From assembly GCF_008704395.1 (NCBI RefSeq), contig NZ_CP023695.1:310001-374000 (forward strand): DNA of 64,000 nt, in the 5' to 3' direction. Shown in pieces: positions 22,834 to 30,949 of this stretch. Made by a program: the position numbers and the translations under genes. The notes below the pieces were generated by a model. That model was not told the origin of the DNA. It saw nothing but the letters and a program-made list of their open reading frames with translations, and did no database searches. Position 1 is the stretch's first letter; each line of letters starts with the position of its first letter. The stretch comes from Streptomyces alboniger (lineage in GTDB: Bacteria; Actinomycetota; Actinomycetes; Streptomycetales; Streptomycetaceae).

Positions 22834-25053
22834 TCACCTGCCGAGGGGCTGAAGCTCCCGGTCGGTCTCCGCCTCGGGCGTGGCCGTGTCGCCGAGGGCC
22901 TTGTGCAGCTTCTCGCCCTCCACGTCCACGTTCGGCAGCGCCTTGTCGAGCCAGCGCGGCAGCCACCAGGCGGACTTGCCGAGCAGCGCGAGCACCGCGG
23001 GGACGATCGCCATGCGGACGACGAAGGCGTCGAAGAGGACGGCGACGGCCAGACCGAAGCCCATCATCTTGATCATGTCGTCGTTCTCCATGATGAAGCC
23101 GGAGAAGACGCTGATCATGATGACCGCGGCCGCGGCCACGACCCGGCCGCCGTGGGTGAAGCCGGTCACGACAGACTCGCCGGGGCGCGCCCCGTGGACG
23201 TACGCCTCGCGCATCCGGGTCACGAGGAAGACCTCGTAGTCCATCGCGAGACCGAAGACCACGCCGATCATGAAGATCGGCATCATGCTCATGATCGGGC
23301 CGGGCTGGTCGACGCCCACCAGGTCCGCGAGCCAGCCCCACTGGAAGACGGCGACGACGGCGCCGAGCGCGGCGGCCACCGAGAGCAGGAAGCCGAGCGC
23401 GGCCTTGAGCGGGACCAGGATCGAGCGGAAGACCAGCATCAGCAGGAGGAACGCCAGGCCGACGACCAGGCCCAGGTAGGGCAGGAGCGCGTCGTCCAGG
23501 GTCTGCGAGAAGTCGATGGTCATCGCGGTCTGGCCGGTGACGAGGACCTCGGAGCCGGTGTCGGGCCCGATCTCATCGGCGCTGGAGCGGATCGACTTGA
23601 CCAGTTCCTCGGTCTTGTGGTCGCTCGGGCCGGTCTTCGGGACGACGTTCAGGATCGCGGTGTTGTCGGCCTTGTTGGGCGTGGGAGGCGTCACGGCGAC
23701 GACCCCGTCGACCTTGGCGAGCTTCTCGCGGACGGTCTTGGCGGCGTCCGCCACCCCGGAGTCCTTGCTGACGGTGACCATCAGCGGGCCGTTGAAGCCC
23801 GCGCCGAAGGACTCGGACAGCATGTCGTACGCCTTGCGCTGGGTGCTGTCCGGCGCCGACGTGCCCTCGTCGGGCAGGCCCAGTTCGAGGCTGGCGGCCG
23901 GGACCGCCACGGCGCCGAGGCCGACGACCGCGACGAGCAGGACGGCGAGCGGGCGGCGCAGCACGAAGCGCGCCCAGCGGGTGCCGAGCTTCGCCTTGGC
24001 GTTCGAGTCCTGGAGCTCGCTCAGGGACTTCTTGCGGTCCTTGCGGCGCAGCACCTTGCGGCCCGCGAAGCCGAGCAGCGCGGGGATCATGGTGAGTGCG
24101 ATCAGGACGGCGACCACGACGGTGCCGGCCGCGGCCAGGCCCATCTTGGTGAGGATCGGGATGTTGACGACCGCGAGGCCGGAGAGGGCGACGACGACGG
24201 TGAGGCCGGCGAACACCACGGCGGAGCCCGCGGTTCCGGTGGCCCGGCCCGCCGCGTCCTCCGGGGTGCGGCCCTCGGCTATCTCCGCTCGGTAGCGGGA
24301 GACGATGAAGAGGGCGTAGTCGATGCCGACGGCGAGGCCGATCATCATCGCGAGAGTGGAGGTCGTACCGGAGAGGTCGAGCACGCTGCCGAGGGCGGCG
24401 ATGCTCGAGATGCCGATGCCGACGCCGATGATCGCGGTGAGGAGCGGCATGCCCGCGGCGACCAGCGAGCCGAAGGTGAGGATCAGGACGACCGCGGAGA
24501 TCGCGATGCCGATGAGTTCGGCGCTGCCGCCCATCTCCTGCTCGGCCATGACCGCGTCGCCGCCGGTCTCGACGGTCATGCCGGCGTCACGGGTCTCGTC
24601 GGTGGCCTTGGTGAGGGCTTCACGCGACTTGTCCGTGAGTTCGGGGGCGGCCACCTTGTACGTCACCGAGGTGTACGCGGTGGTGCCGTCCTTGCTGACG
24701 GTCTTGGCCTTGTACGGGTCGTCGACGCCCGCGACCTGGGAGCCCTTGCCGATGGCCGCGACCATCTTCCCGACCTCGGCCTTGGATTCGGCGGAGGTGA
24801 TCTTCTCGCCCTTGGGGGCACGTATGACGACGCGGGCGCTCGCGCCGTCGGCGCTGGCGTCGGGGAAGCGCTTCTCGAGGAGGTCGAAGGCCTTCTGCGA
24901 CTCGGTCCCCGGCATGGAGAAGGAGTCTTCGGGCGGGGCGGGAGCGGTCGACGCAGCGACGCCCGCACCTACGAGGAGCGCCACCCAGAGCAGCGCCACA
25001 TAACGGCGTCGCCGGAAGGCGAGGCGGCCTAGTTTGTACAGGAACGTAGCCAC
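22834..25053 (-). CDS. MMPL-family (RND-type) membrane transporter
   Basis: The 739-residue protein has two repeats of a first helix, a large extracellular loop and five further helices, as in MmpL. The first is FRRRRYVALLWVALLVGAGV, with SFSMPGTESQKAFDLLEKRFP. Proton-relay type motifs GIDYALFIVSRYRAE and AMDYEVFLVTRMRE are both present. It would export lipids or hydrophobic drugs using the proton gradient. I start at GTG 25053 (ATFLYKLGRLAF); a longer frame upstream is not protein-like. It ends against the HxlR terminator. No regulator gene is directly beside it. Confidence 0.9.
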   Translation of the reverse strand: MATFLYKLGRLAFRRRRYVALLWVALLVGAGVAASTAPAPPEDSFSMPGTESQKAFDLLEKRFPDASADGASARVVIRAPKGEKITSAESKAEVGKMVAAIGKGSQVAGVDDPYKAKTVSKDGTTAYTSVTYKVAAPELTDKSREALTKATDETRDAGMTVETGGDAVMAEQEMGGSAELIGIAISAVVLILTFGSLVAAGMPLLTAIIGVGIGISSIAALGSVLDLSGTTSTLAMMIGLAVGIDYALFIVSRYRAEIAEGRTPEDAAGRATGTAGSAVVFAGLTVVVALSGLAVVNIPILTKMGLAAAGTVVVAVLIALTMIPALLGFAGRKVLRRKDRKKSLSELQDSNAKAKLGTRWARFVLRRPLAVLLVAVVGLGAVAVPAASLELGLPDEGTSAPDSTQRKAYDMLSESFGAGFNGPLMVTVSKDSGVADAAKTVREKLAKVDGVVAVTPPTPNKADNTAILNVVPKTGPSDHKTEELVKSIRSSADEIGPDTGSEVLVTGQTAMTIDFSQTLDDALLPYLGLVVGLAFLLLMLVFRSILVPLKAALGFLLSVAAALGAVVAVFQWGWLADLVGVDQPGPIMSMMPIFMIGVVFGLAMDYEVFLVTRMREAYVHGARPGESVVTGFTHGGRVVAAAAVIMISVFSGFIMENDDMIKMMGFGLAVAVLFDAFVVRMAIVPAVLALLGKSAWWLPRWLDKALPNVDVEGEKLHKALGDTATPEAETDRELQPLGR

Positions 25054-25380
25054 GGCGAAAGGGACCCCCGTCGGGTTGGGCAGACACGGAATGGCCCCCC
25101 GACGGCGCGATCCGCGCACGTCAGGGGGTCCAGCAGGATTCCTCTCCATACTCACTGCCGTTGACGGGTCAGGAGTCCGACTGCGAGCCGGACTATCGGC
25201 CCACGGTCGGTGTACTGCGCCCGGTGCGGTGTCATCCCCTGGGAGGAGGCCCGATCACGCTGTCTCGTTCACAGGGTGCAGTCACGTGTCAACGGTTTCG
25301 TCGCCATTGGCGCGGAACTTTCGGCTCCCCTTTACGCCGCGCTCTCACAATGCCCCGATTTGCCCCTAGTGCGGGCACGG
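25054..25380. other. Intergenic region upstream of the MmpL gene
   Basis: The 327 bp between the MmpL start and the epoxide hydrolase stop hold no convincing gene. Base composition is less GC-rich near 25270-25380. It must contain the MmpL promoter, but I cannot assign a -35/-10 pair with confidence. Confidence 0.5.
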
Positions 25381-26559
25381 TCACCCCTCGGCTCTCAACG
25401 GGCGGAAGAACGCGCGCAGTTCGCGCGTGACCTGTTCGGGCTCCTCGTGTGCCATGAAGTGCCCTCCGTTGCCCGGCGTGCTCCAGTGCCGCAGATCGGT
25501 GAAGACGCGTTCGGCGAGGCTCTTCGGGTAGTGCGCGAAGGCCGGTTCATGGCTGAGGGTGACGGCGCCGGGGACGGTGATGGGCGGCACCGGCCTGTTG
25601 TGGCGTACGTAGTCGTAGTACTGCCGGAAGGACGAGCCGATGCAGCCGGTGGCCCAGTAGAGGGTGGCGACGGTCAGCAGGGTGTCCTTGTCCCAGCGGG
25701 ACGCGAGGTCGCCGTCGCAGTCGCTCCAGTCGCGGTACTTGTCGATGATCCAGGCGAGCAGGCCCGCCGGGGAGTCCCGCAGCGCGGCGGCGAGCGTGTC
25801 GGGCCGGGTGCACATGATCTCGCTGTAGCCCTGGTCGTCGGCGTCGTACGCGGCGAGGTGGTCGAGGTAGGCCTGCTCCTCGGCGGTGGGCGGGTCCGTG
25901 TCGAAGTCGGCGGAGACCACCGCGGAGGTGATGTGCACCCCCGCGACCTCGCCGGGGAAGCGGGCGCCGAGCCACTGCGTCACCCCTCCCCCGATGTCAC
26001 CGCCGAAGGCGCCGAAGCGCCGGTAACCGAGCGTCTCGGTCATCAGGGTGTGCCAGATGCCGGCGACACCCTCGCGGGTGAACGGCCCCTTCGGCGCCCC
26101 GGAGTGGAGGAAGCCGGGCAGCGAGGGCACGACCACGTCGAAGGCGTCGGCGGGGTCGCCGCCGTGCGCGCCCGGGTCGGCGAGCCGCCGGGCCAGGCCC
26201 AGCATCTCGACGTAGCTGCTCGGCCAGCCGTGACTGAGGATCAGCGGCAGCGGCGCGGGGGCGCCATAGGGGCGCGGTGCGCGCAGGTGAACGAAGTGGA
26301 CGGGTGCGCCCGCGACTTCGGCGATGCGGTGCGGGAAGGCGTTGAGCGCGGTCTCGGCGGCTCGCCAGTCGAAGCCGTCCGCCCAGTAGGTGACGAGGTC
26401 GCGCAGGTAGTCGGGGTCGGTGCCCGCGGCCCAGTACGTCGGGTCGGTGGCCGTGGTGTAGAGGGTGCGCCGCAGGCGTGTGCGCAGGTCGTCCAGGACG
26501 TCGTCGGGGACGAGCACGCGGAAGTCGCGGGCAGGGGCTCGCACAGAGCTGGTGTTCAC
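25381..26559 (-). CDS. Epoxide hydrolase (alpha/beta-hydrolase with EHN domain)
   Basis: The 392-residue protein has an N-terminal EHN segment (DDLRTRLRRTLY, YLRDLVTYWADGFDWRAAETALNAFPH) and an alpha/beta-hydrolase core. HGWPSSYVEM supplies the oxyanion HGWP motif, GAFGGDIGGGVTQ carries the nucleophile Asp, and NGGHFMAHEEP the catalytic His. It opens epoxides to diols, acting on lipid, xenobiotic or antibiotic intermediates. The GTG start at 26559 has GAAGGAA 12 nt upstream. A 16-codon frame with a perfect ribosome site and a promoter with an overlapping palindrome lie upstream on the same strand, suggesting regulated expression. Confidence 0.9.
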   Translation of the reverse strand: MNTSSVRAPARDFRVLVPDDVLDDLRTRLRRTLYTTATDPTYWAAGTDPDYLRDLVTYWADGFDWRAAETALNAFPHRIAEVAGAPVHFVHLRAPRPYGAPAPLPLILSHGWPSSYVEMLGLARRLADPGAHGGDPADAFDVVVPSLPGFLHSGAPKGPFTREGVAGIWHTLMTETLGYRRFGAFGGDIGGGVTQWLGARFPGEVAGVHITSAVVSADFDTDPPTAEEQAYLDHLAAYDADDQGYSEIMCTRPDTLAAALRDSPAGLLAWIIDKYRDWSDCDGDLASRWDKDTLLTVATLYWATGCIGSSFRQYYDYVRHNRPVPPITVPGAVTLSHEPAFAHYPKSLAERVFTDLRHWSTPGNGGHFMAHEEPEQVTRELRAFFRPLRAEG

Positions 26560-26660
26560 GGGTGTTTCGGTTCCTTCGCTCAGGAGTACGCGATCGCGGT
26601 GGGCGGGCGCTCCTGGGCGGTGGCGTCTGCAGCCCCTGCCGGTGCTTGGGCAGAGAGGCG

Positions 26661-26711
26661 TCAGACGCGGGTCGCGGTCAGGAGGGCCCGGGCGGGGTGC
26701 TGCGTGGTCAT
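26661..26711 (-). CDS. Possible 16-residue leader peptide upstream of the epoxide hydrolase
   Basis: ATG 26711 follows CAGGAGG by 8 nt, the best ribosome site in the region, and opens a 16-codon frame (MTTQHPARALLTATRV) ending in TGA at 26661. The peptide has two leucine, three alanine and several threonine codons but no run of one amino acid. It lies 102 nt before the epoxide hydrolase start and about 55 nt after the predicted transcription start. It may be a regulatory upstream frame; no clear terminator follows it. It could also be chance. Confidence 0.5.
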   Translation of the reverse strand: MTTQHPARALLTATRV

Positions 26712-26772
26712 CGGGCTCACCTCCTGGCTCTCGCGTCGTACCGCGCCTCGCGGGGCGCGTGCGTCGTCGGTG

Positions 26773-26801
26773 ACTATACCCACGTACTGGTGTACGTCAT
26801 A
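26773..26801 (-). promoter_or_regulatory. Promoter with palindromic operator for the epoxide hydrolase unit
   Basis: On the minus strand TATGAC (26796-26801) and TATAGT (26773-26778) form a -35/-10 pair with a 17-bp spacer. A perfect palindrome ACGTAC, TGGT, GTACGT (26782-26797) fills the spacer and touches the -35, an ideal place for a repressor. The arylamine N-acetyltransferase gene starts 124 bp away on the other strand. Confidence 0.65.
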
Positions 26802-26924
26802 CGGGAATTGACGCGTCGGCCGCAGGGCAGGGCGTGTTCGTCCCCAAGTCCTAGGTCCGACGTCCAGTACGGGCGGCGACGTGGGTCCGTGGACCGGGCG
26901 GGAACGCCCCACCACACTGGCCCC

Positions 26925-27707
26925 ATGAACATCGAACAGACCGACGCCTACCTGCGGCGCATCGGCGTCGCGCGCCCCGCGGCGCCCACCTCCGAGGCCC
27001 TGCGCGAGCTGCATCTGGCACATCTGCGCAGCGTGCCCTTCGAGAACCTCTCGATCCACCTCGGCGAGGAGATCGAGCTGACCGACGAGGCCCTGGTGGC
27101 GAAGATCGTCCAGGCGCGCCGCGGCGGCTTCTGCTACGAACTCAACGGCGCCTTCGCCGCCCTCCTCACGGCCCTCGGCTTCGATGTCACGCTGCTCCAG
27201 GGGCGGGTGTACGACGACGAGGGGCGGCTCGGCATCCCCTTCGACCACCTGGCCCTGCGCGTGCGCACGCGGGACGGCGGGGAGTGGCTCGCGGACGTCG
27301 GCTTCGGCGCCCACAGCCAGCTGCCGCTCGTGTTCGGTGAGCGGGGCGTGCAGGCCGACCCCGGCGGCACGTTCCGCCTGGTGGACAGGGCGGAGGGGGA
27401 TCTGGAGGTCGTCAAGGACGGCACGCCGCAGTATCTGCTCGACCGGCGCCCGCGTGCGCTGGCCGACTTCACGGCCGGCGCCTGGTACCACCGGACCTCG
27501 CCGGACTCCCACTTCACCCGCTCCCTGGTCTGTTCGATCGTCACGGGCGAGGGCCGGGTCACCCTCAGCGGCCGCACCCTCACCTCCACCGTCGACGGCG
27601 AGCGTCAGGTCACCGAGCCGGCCACGGAGGCGGAGGTCCTCGCGGCGTACGAGCGGCACTTCGGCATCCGCCTGGAGAGGGAGCCGAGCGTGCGCGGAAT
27701 CCGGTGA
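26925..27707 (+). CDS. Arylamine N-acetyltransferase
   Basis: The 260-residue protein carries the NAT catalytic triad: Cys70 in RRGGFC, His108 in PFDHLA and Asp124 in WLADVGFG. VPFENLSIHLGE near residue 38 is also typical. NATs move an acetyl group from acetyl-CoA to arylamines, and in Actinobacteria relatives also close amide bonds in ansamycin-type products. No PKS is adjacent here, so a detoxifying role is more likely. The start ATG at 26925 has little ribosome-site complementarity. Confidence 0.92.
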   Translation: MNIEQTDAYLRRIGVARPAAPTSEALRELHLAHLRSVPFENLSIHLGEEIELTDEALVAKIVQARRGGFCYELNGAFAALLTALGFDVTLLQGRVYDDEGRLGIPFDHLALRVRTRDGGEWLADVGFGAHSQLPLVFGERGVQADPGGTFRLVDRAEGDLEVVKDGTPQYLLDRRPRALADFTAGAWYHRTSPDSHFTRSLVCSIVTGEGRVTLSGRTLTSTVDGERQVTEPATEAEVLAAYERHFGIRLEREPSVRGIR

Positions 27708-27809
27708 CCGTGTGGCGATGAGTTCCGGGCGGTGCGACGGTCCCCATAGAGAGAGCTGAGCCCGGCGCGCGGACGGACAGGACCTCCGCGGACGCGACAG
27801 GAGAACGCC

Positions 27810-28286
27810 ATGCCCACGATCACACCCAACCTCTGGTTCGACACCCAGGGCGAACAGGCCGCGGAGTTCTACGTCTCGGTCTTCCCGAACTCCGAGATCA
27901 AGGACGTCTCGTACTACGGAGAAGGCGCCCCGCGCCCGGCCGGCACCGTACTGACCGTGGACTTCGTGCTGGACGGCGCACACTTCACGGCGATCAACGG
28001 CGGCCCCGACTTCACCTTCGACGAGGCCGTCTCCTTCTCCGTCGACTGCGCCGACCAGGAGGAGGTCGACTACTACTGGGCCAAGCTCTCCGAGGGCGGC
28101 GAGGAAGGGCCCTGCGGGTGGCTCAAGGACAGGTACGGCCTGTCCTGGCAGGTCGTGCCCAGCGCGCTCCCCGAGTTGCTGAGCGACCCGGACCCGGAGC
28201 GTGCCCGGCGCGCCATGCAGGCGATGCTCGGCATGAAGAAGCTCGACGTGGCGGCGCTGCACGCGGCGGCCGACGGCACGGAGTAG
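27810..28286 (+). CDS. VOC-family protein (PhnB/3-demethylubiquinone-methyltransferase-like fold)
   Basis: The 158-residue protein is a VOC-superfamily member of the PhnB-like group: PTITPNLWFDTQGEQAAEFYVSVF, LDGAHFTAINGGPDFTFDEAVSF, and WLKDRYGLSWQVVPSAL. The last part repeats MLGMKKLDVAALHAA, a common tail in this group. The biochemical role is unknown; many are annotated as glyoxalase-like. CAGGAGAA lies before ATG 27810. Confidence 0.88.
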   Translation: MPTITPNLWFDTQGEQAAEFYVSVFPNSEIKDVSYYGEGAPRPAGTVLTVDFVLDGAHFTAINGGPDFTFDEAVSFSVDCADQEEVDYYWAKLSEGGEEGPCGWLKDRYGLSWQVVPSALPELLSDPDPERARRAMQAMLGMKKLDVAALHAAADGTE

Positions 28287-28511
28287 GCCGCGGCGCGGCG
28301 CGGTTCACGGCACGGGGGCGGATCGGCACACGGTGGCCGCGGTGCCGGGCTGGCCGGTGCTCGGGGCGGTGTTCCTCGGGGCGTCGCTCGCGATGGGCCC
28401 CGCGGCGCGGTGACGCGGAATCTGAGCCCGTGAGGCGGAGCGTGAAGTGCTCGTGGTCGCCCACGTACAGTCGTGCGGCCTACGTCCCCCTGCGCCCTCC
28501 CCTGCGCACCC

Positions 28512-29270
28512 TCACGCCTTGCGGGCCACCGCCAGGCGCCAGCGGGGGCTGCCGTCGGGGCGCCTGCCGAACTCCTCCAGGGGCAGCAGCCGCACGTCGA
28601 ACCCGGCACCGGCCAGGTCCGCGCGCACCCCGCCCAGCGCGAAGGTGCGGTAGTACATGACGAAGCGCGGCCGCCACAGCAGGTTCCGCACCCGCATCAT
28701 CGCGTCGAAGCCGAGCAGCGCCCAGTGCCACGGGGAGGTGACGGGCTGCGGGGCGCCGATCGGGAACGCGAAGACGCCGCCGGGGCGCAGCGCCCGGTGG
28801 ACGCCCTCGAGCAGGGCGGGGCGCTCGGCGGGCAGGAAGTGACCGAACGCGCCGAAGCTGACGGCCAGGTCGAAGCCCTCGCTGAACGGCAGGGCACGGG
28901 CGTCGGCCCGCACCCAGTCGACCACGGGTCCGTGCCGGTCCCGCCCTCCGCTCGGCCCTTCCCCGCCGAGCCTGCCCACCGTGTCCGCGGCGGCGGCCAG
29001 CATCCCCGCGCTGAAGTCCACGCCGGTGACCCGCTCACGGCACAGCGGCAGCAGCGTCTCCACGCCGGCGCCGGTCCCGCAGCACACGTCCAGTCCCGCG
29101 TCGAAGGGCCCGAGGGGCCGCAGGGCCGTCGCCGTCGCCGTCAGGAACCGGCCAGGCGTACGGAACGGCGTGTGGTCGAACTTCGGGGCGAGCAGGTCGT
29201 AACCGTGCTCGGTGGACGAGAGCGCCTGAACGGCCAGCTCGCGCAGCGTGGGACCCTGGGAGGTGAACAT
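28512..29270 (-). CDS. Class I SAM-dependent methyltransferase
   Basis: The 252-residue protein has the class I methyltransferase signature: LDVCCGTGAGVETLLPL (motif I), VTGVDFSAGMLAAA (motif II acidic residue), RADARALPFSEGFDLAVSFGAFGHF and RALRPGGVFAF. The N-terminal helix (TEHGYDLLAPKFDHTPF) is typical of small-molecule O- or C-methyltransferases. The substrate is not readable. It is divergent from another methyltransferase-fold gene 150 nt away. Confidence 0.88.
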   Translation of the reverse strand: MFTSQGPTLRELAVQALSSTEHGYDLLAPKFDHTPFRTPGRFLTATATALRPLGPFDAGLDVCCGTGAGVETLLPLCRERVTGVDFSAGMLAAAADTVGRLGGEGPSGGRDRHGPVVDWVRADARALPFSEGFDLAVSFGAFGHFLPAERPALLEGVHRALRPGGVFAFPIGAPQPVTSPWHWALLGFDAMMRVRNLLWRPRFVMYYRTFALGGVRADLAGAGFDVRLLPLEEFGRRPDGSPRWRLAVARKA

Positions 29271-29422
29271 CGGCTCCAGGTTAGTCAGGAAGGCGGCCCG
29301 GAGGTGGCGCGGCCGGGTCGCGCCATGGCCGGTTACCGCCAGGAGGTCTACCGGGGGGCGGCACGGTTCGGGTAGAGGTGCACGTCAGCCCCAGACCCGT
29401 CCCTCACTCCCGGAGGTGCCCC

Positions 29423-30256
29423 ATGGCCACAGACCGGCACAGGACAAGGACCGCATCGGGCAAGACCCGGTTCGACGACATCTACGACCGGCCCGACCCG
29501 CGCGCCTACTTCCGCACCCTTGAGCCCTACGCGTACGAGATCCCGCAGCACGCCCAGGGCGTCTTCCGCCGCACGCGTGAGCTGCGCTCCCAGCTGCCCG
29601 GCAGTACGGGCCCGGTGACGGTCCTCGACGTGTGCTGCTCGTACGGCATCAACGCGGCGCTGCTCAACCACGACCTCACGCTCGCCGACCTGTACGCGCA
29701 CTACACCTCGGCCGAGACCGCCGCGCTGAGCCCGCACGAACTCATCGAGTGCGACAAGGAGTTCTACGCCTCGCGGCGGCGCCCGGACGCCACGCCCGTC
29801 ATCGGGCTCGACACCGCGGCGAACGCCACCCGCTACGCGCTCGACGCGGGCCTGCTCGACGAGGCGTATGCGGAGAACCTGGAGAGGCACCCGCCCAGCC
29901 CGGGGCTGCGCGGCGCGGTCGCCCGTGCCGGGCTGATCATCGTCACCGGGGGTATCGGCTACATCTCCCACCGCACCTTCGGCGCGCTGCTCGACTGCGC
30001 GCGCACGCCGGTGTGGGTGAGCGCGTTCGCGCTGCGGACCGTGCCGTACGGGCGCATCGCGGCCACGTTGGCCGAGCACGGCCTTGACACCGTCACGGAC
30101 ACCTCGCGGACGTATCCGCAGCGGCTCTTCACCAGCCCCGAGGAGCGGCGGGACGCCGTGCGGCAGGTGATCCTGGCCGGTGAGGATCCCGCGGGGCACG
30201 AGTCCGAGGGCTGGTACCACACACGACTGCACGAGTCCCGGCCCCGCACGGACTGA
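29423..30256 (+). CDS. SAM-methyltransferase-fold protein
   Basis: The 277-residue protein from ATG 29423 (CGGAGGTG, 7 nt upstream) has VTVLDVCCSYGINAAL, a SAM-binding motif I, and LIIVTGGIGYISHRTF later in the fold. The middle (LADLYAHYTSAETAALSPHELIECDKEFY) does not match a specific methyltransferase group I know. It may be a methyltransferase for a natural product or a SAM-binding protein that lost catalysis. It is divergent from the methyltransferase gene at 28512. Confidence 0.75.
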   Translation: MATDRHRTRTASGKTRFDDIYDRPDPRAYFRTLEPYAYEIPQHAQGVFRRTRELRSQLPGSTGPVTVLDVCCSYGINAALLNHDLTLADLYAHYTSAETAALSPHELIECDKEFYASRRRPDATPVIGLDTAANATRYALDAGLLDEAYAENLERHPPSPGLRGAVARAGLIIVTGGIGYISHRTFGALLDCARTPVWVSAFALRTVPYGRIAATLAEHGLDTVTDTSRTYPQRLFTSPEERRDAVRQVILAGEDPAGHESEGWYHTRLHESRPRTD

Positions 30257-30286
30257 CCGGGGGCCGGGGCCGCGGGACCCGCGCTG

Positions 30287-30784
30287 TCAGAGCGACAGCA
30301 CGTAGCTGGTGCCGGGGCGGCCGTCGAGCCGGATCTCCCCGGTGGGTACGAAGCCGGTGCGGGCGAGCACGGCTCGTGAGCCCGGGTTGTCGAGCGTCGT
30401 GGAGGCGCGCAGTTCGGTGAGCCCGTACGCGGTGACGGCGAGGTCGCAGGCCTGCCGGACGGCCCGGGTGGCCAGGCCCTGACCGGTGGCGCGCTCGGCT
30501 ATGCGGTAGCCGAGTTCGGCGCTGCCGTCCGCCACGTCGAGGAGGTTGACCCGCCCGAGCACCTCGCCCGCGTCGTCCACCAGGACGTGGAAGAAGCAGA
30601 CACCCTCGGCCTGTTCTGCGAGCAGGGCGCTGTGGCGTGCCGCGAAGTCACGGAAGTAGTCGTCGCCGCGGTCGGGGACGGACGCGGCGAAGTAGGCGCG
30701 GTTGGCCTCCTCGAAGGCGAGCAGCGCGGGCGCGTGCTCGGGGCCAAGGAGCTGGAGTTCAGGGGCAGTCGAGAGTGGGGGCAT
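30287..30784 (-). CDS. GNAT-family N-acetyltransferase (RimJ/RimL-like)
   Basis: The 165-residue protein has GNAT motifs: LGRVNLLDVADGSAELGYRIAERATGQGLATRAVRQA with the acetyl-CoA loop (Q/R-x-x-G-x-A), and TTLDNPGSRAVLARTGFVPTGE. This is the RimJ/RimL group that acetylates N-termini or small amines. It converges on the methyltransferase-fold gene with a 30-nt gap. A perfect 11-bp palindrome lies just upstream of its start. Confidence 0.88.
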   Translation of the reverse strand: MPPLSTAPELQLLGPEHAPALLAFEEANRAYFAASVPDRGDDYFRDFAARHSALLAEQAEGVCFFHVLVDDAGEVLGRVNLLDVADGSAELGYRIAERATGQGLATRAVRQACDLAVTAYGLTELRASTTLDNPGSRAVLARTGFVPTGEIRLDGRPGTSYVLSL

Positions 30785-30797
30785 GGATGAACCTTAC

Positions 30798-30823
30798 GCA
30801 TCCGGCCACGGATGGCCGGATGC
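30798..30823. promoter_or_regulatory. Perfect inverted repeat upstream of the GNAT gene
   Basis: GCATCCGGCCA (30798-30808), loop CGGA, and TGGCCGGATGC (30813-30823) form a perfect 11-bp palindrome 14 bp upstream of the GNAT start. It could be an operator or a 5'-UTR hairpin. Confidence 0.7.
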
Positions 30824-30852
30824 AGGAGTGGACGGAGCCGGGGGGAGCCGGC

Positions 30853-30892
30853 GGGTCTGGGGGCCTGCGGGTCTATGGGCCTACGGGCCTGT
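30853..30892 (+). repeat. 8-bp tandem repeat
   Basis: Five head-to-tail copies of GGGYCTNN: GGGTCTGG, GGGCCTGC, GGGTCTAT, GGGCCTAC, GGGCCTGT. It lies between the GNAT upstream palindrome and the terminator of the large hydrolase gene. Confidence 0.9.
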
Positions 30893-30901
30893 GTACGGAG
30901 A

Positions 30902-30943
30902 GGGCGGTCGGCCCGGCTGAATCGCACGCCGGGCCGGCCGCCC
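30902..30943 (-). terminator. Terminator of the secreted hydrolase gene
   Basis: A 16-bp stem (GGGCGGTCGGCCCGGC and its complement with one T-G wobble) with a 10-nt loop begins 7 nt after the stop of the minus-strand hydrolase gene. Confidence 0.8.
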
Positions 30944-30949
30944 TTCGCG

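Noticed and set aside
22798..25032. Long plus-strand open frame opposite the MmpL gene
   Set aside because: Shadow of a GC-rich gene; no recognisable domain and no ribosome site.
28318..28414. Short membrane-like frame (VPGWPVLGAVFLGASLAM) after the VOC gene
   Set aside because: No start codon with a ribosome site and no family match; too short to support.
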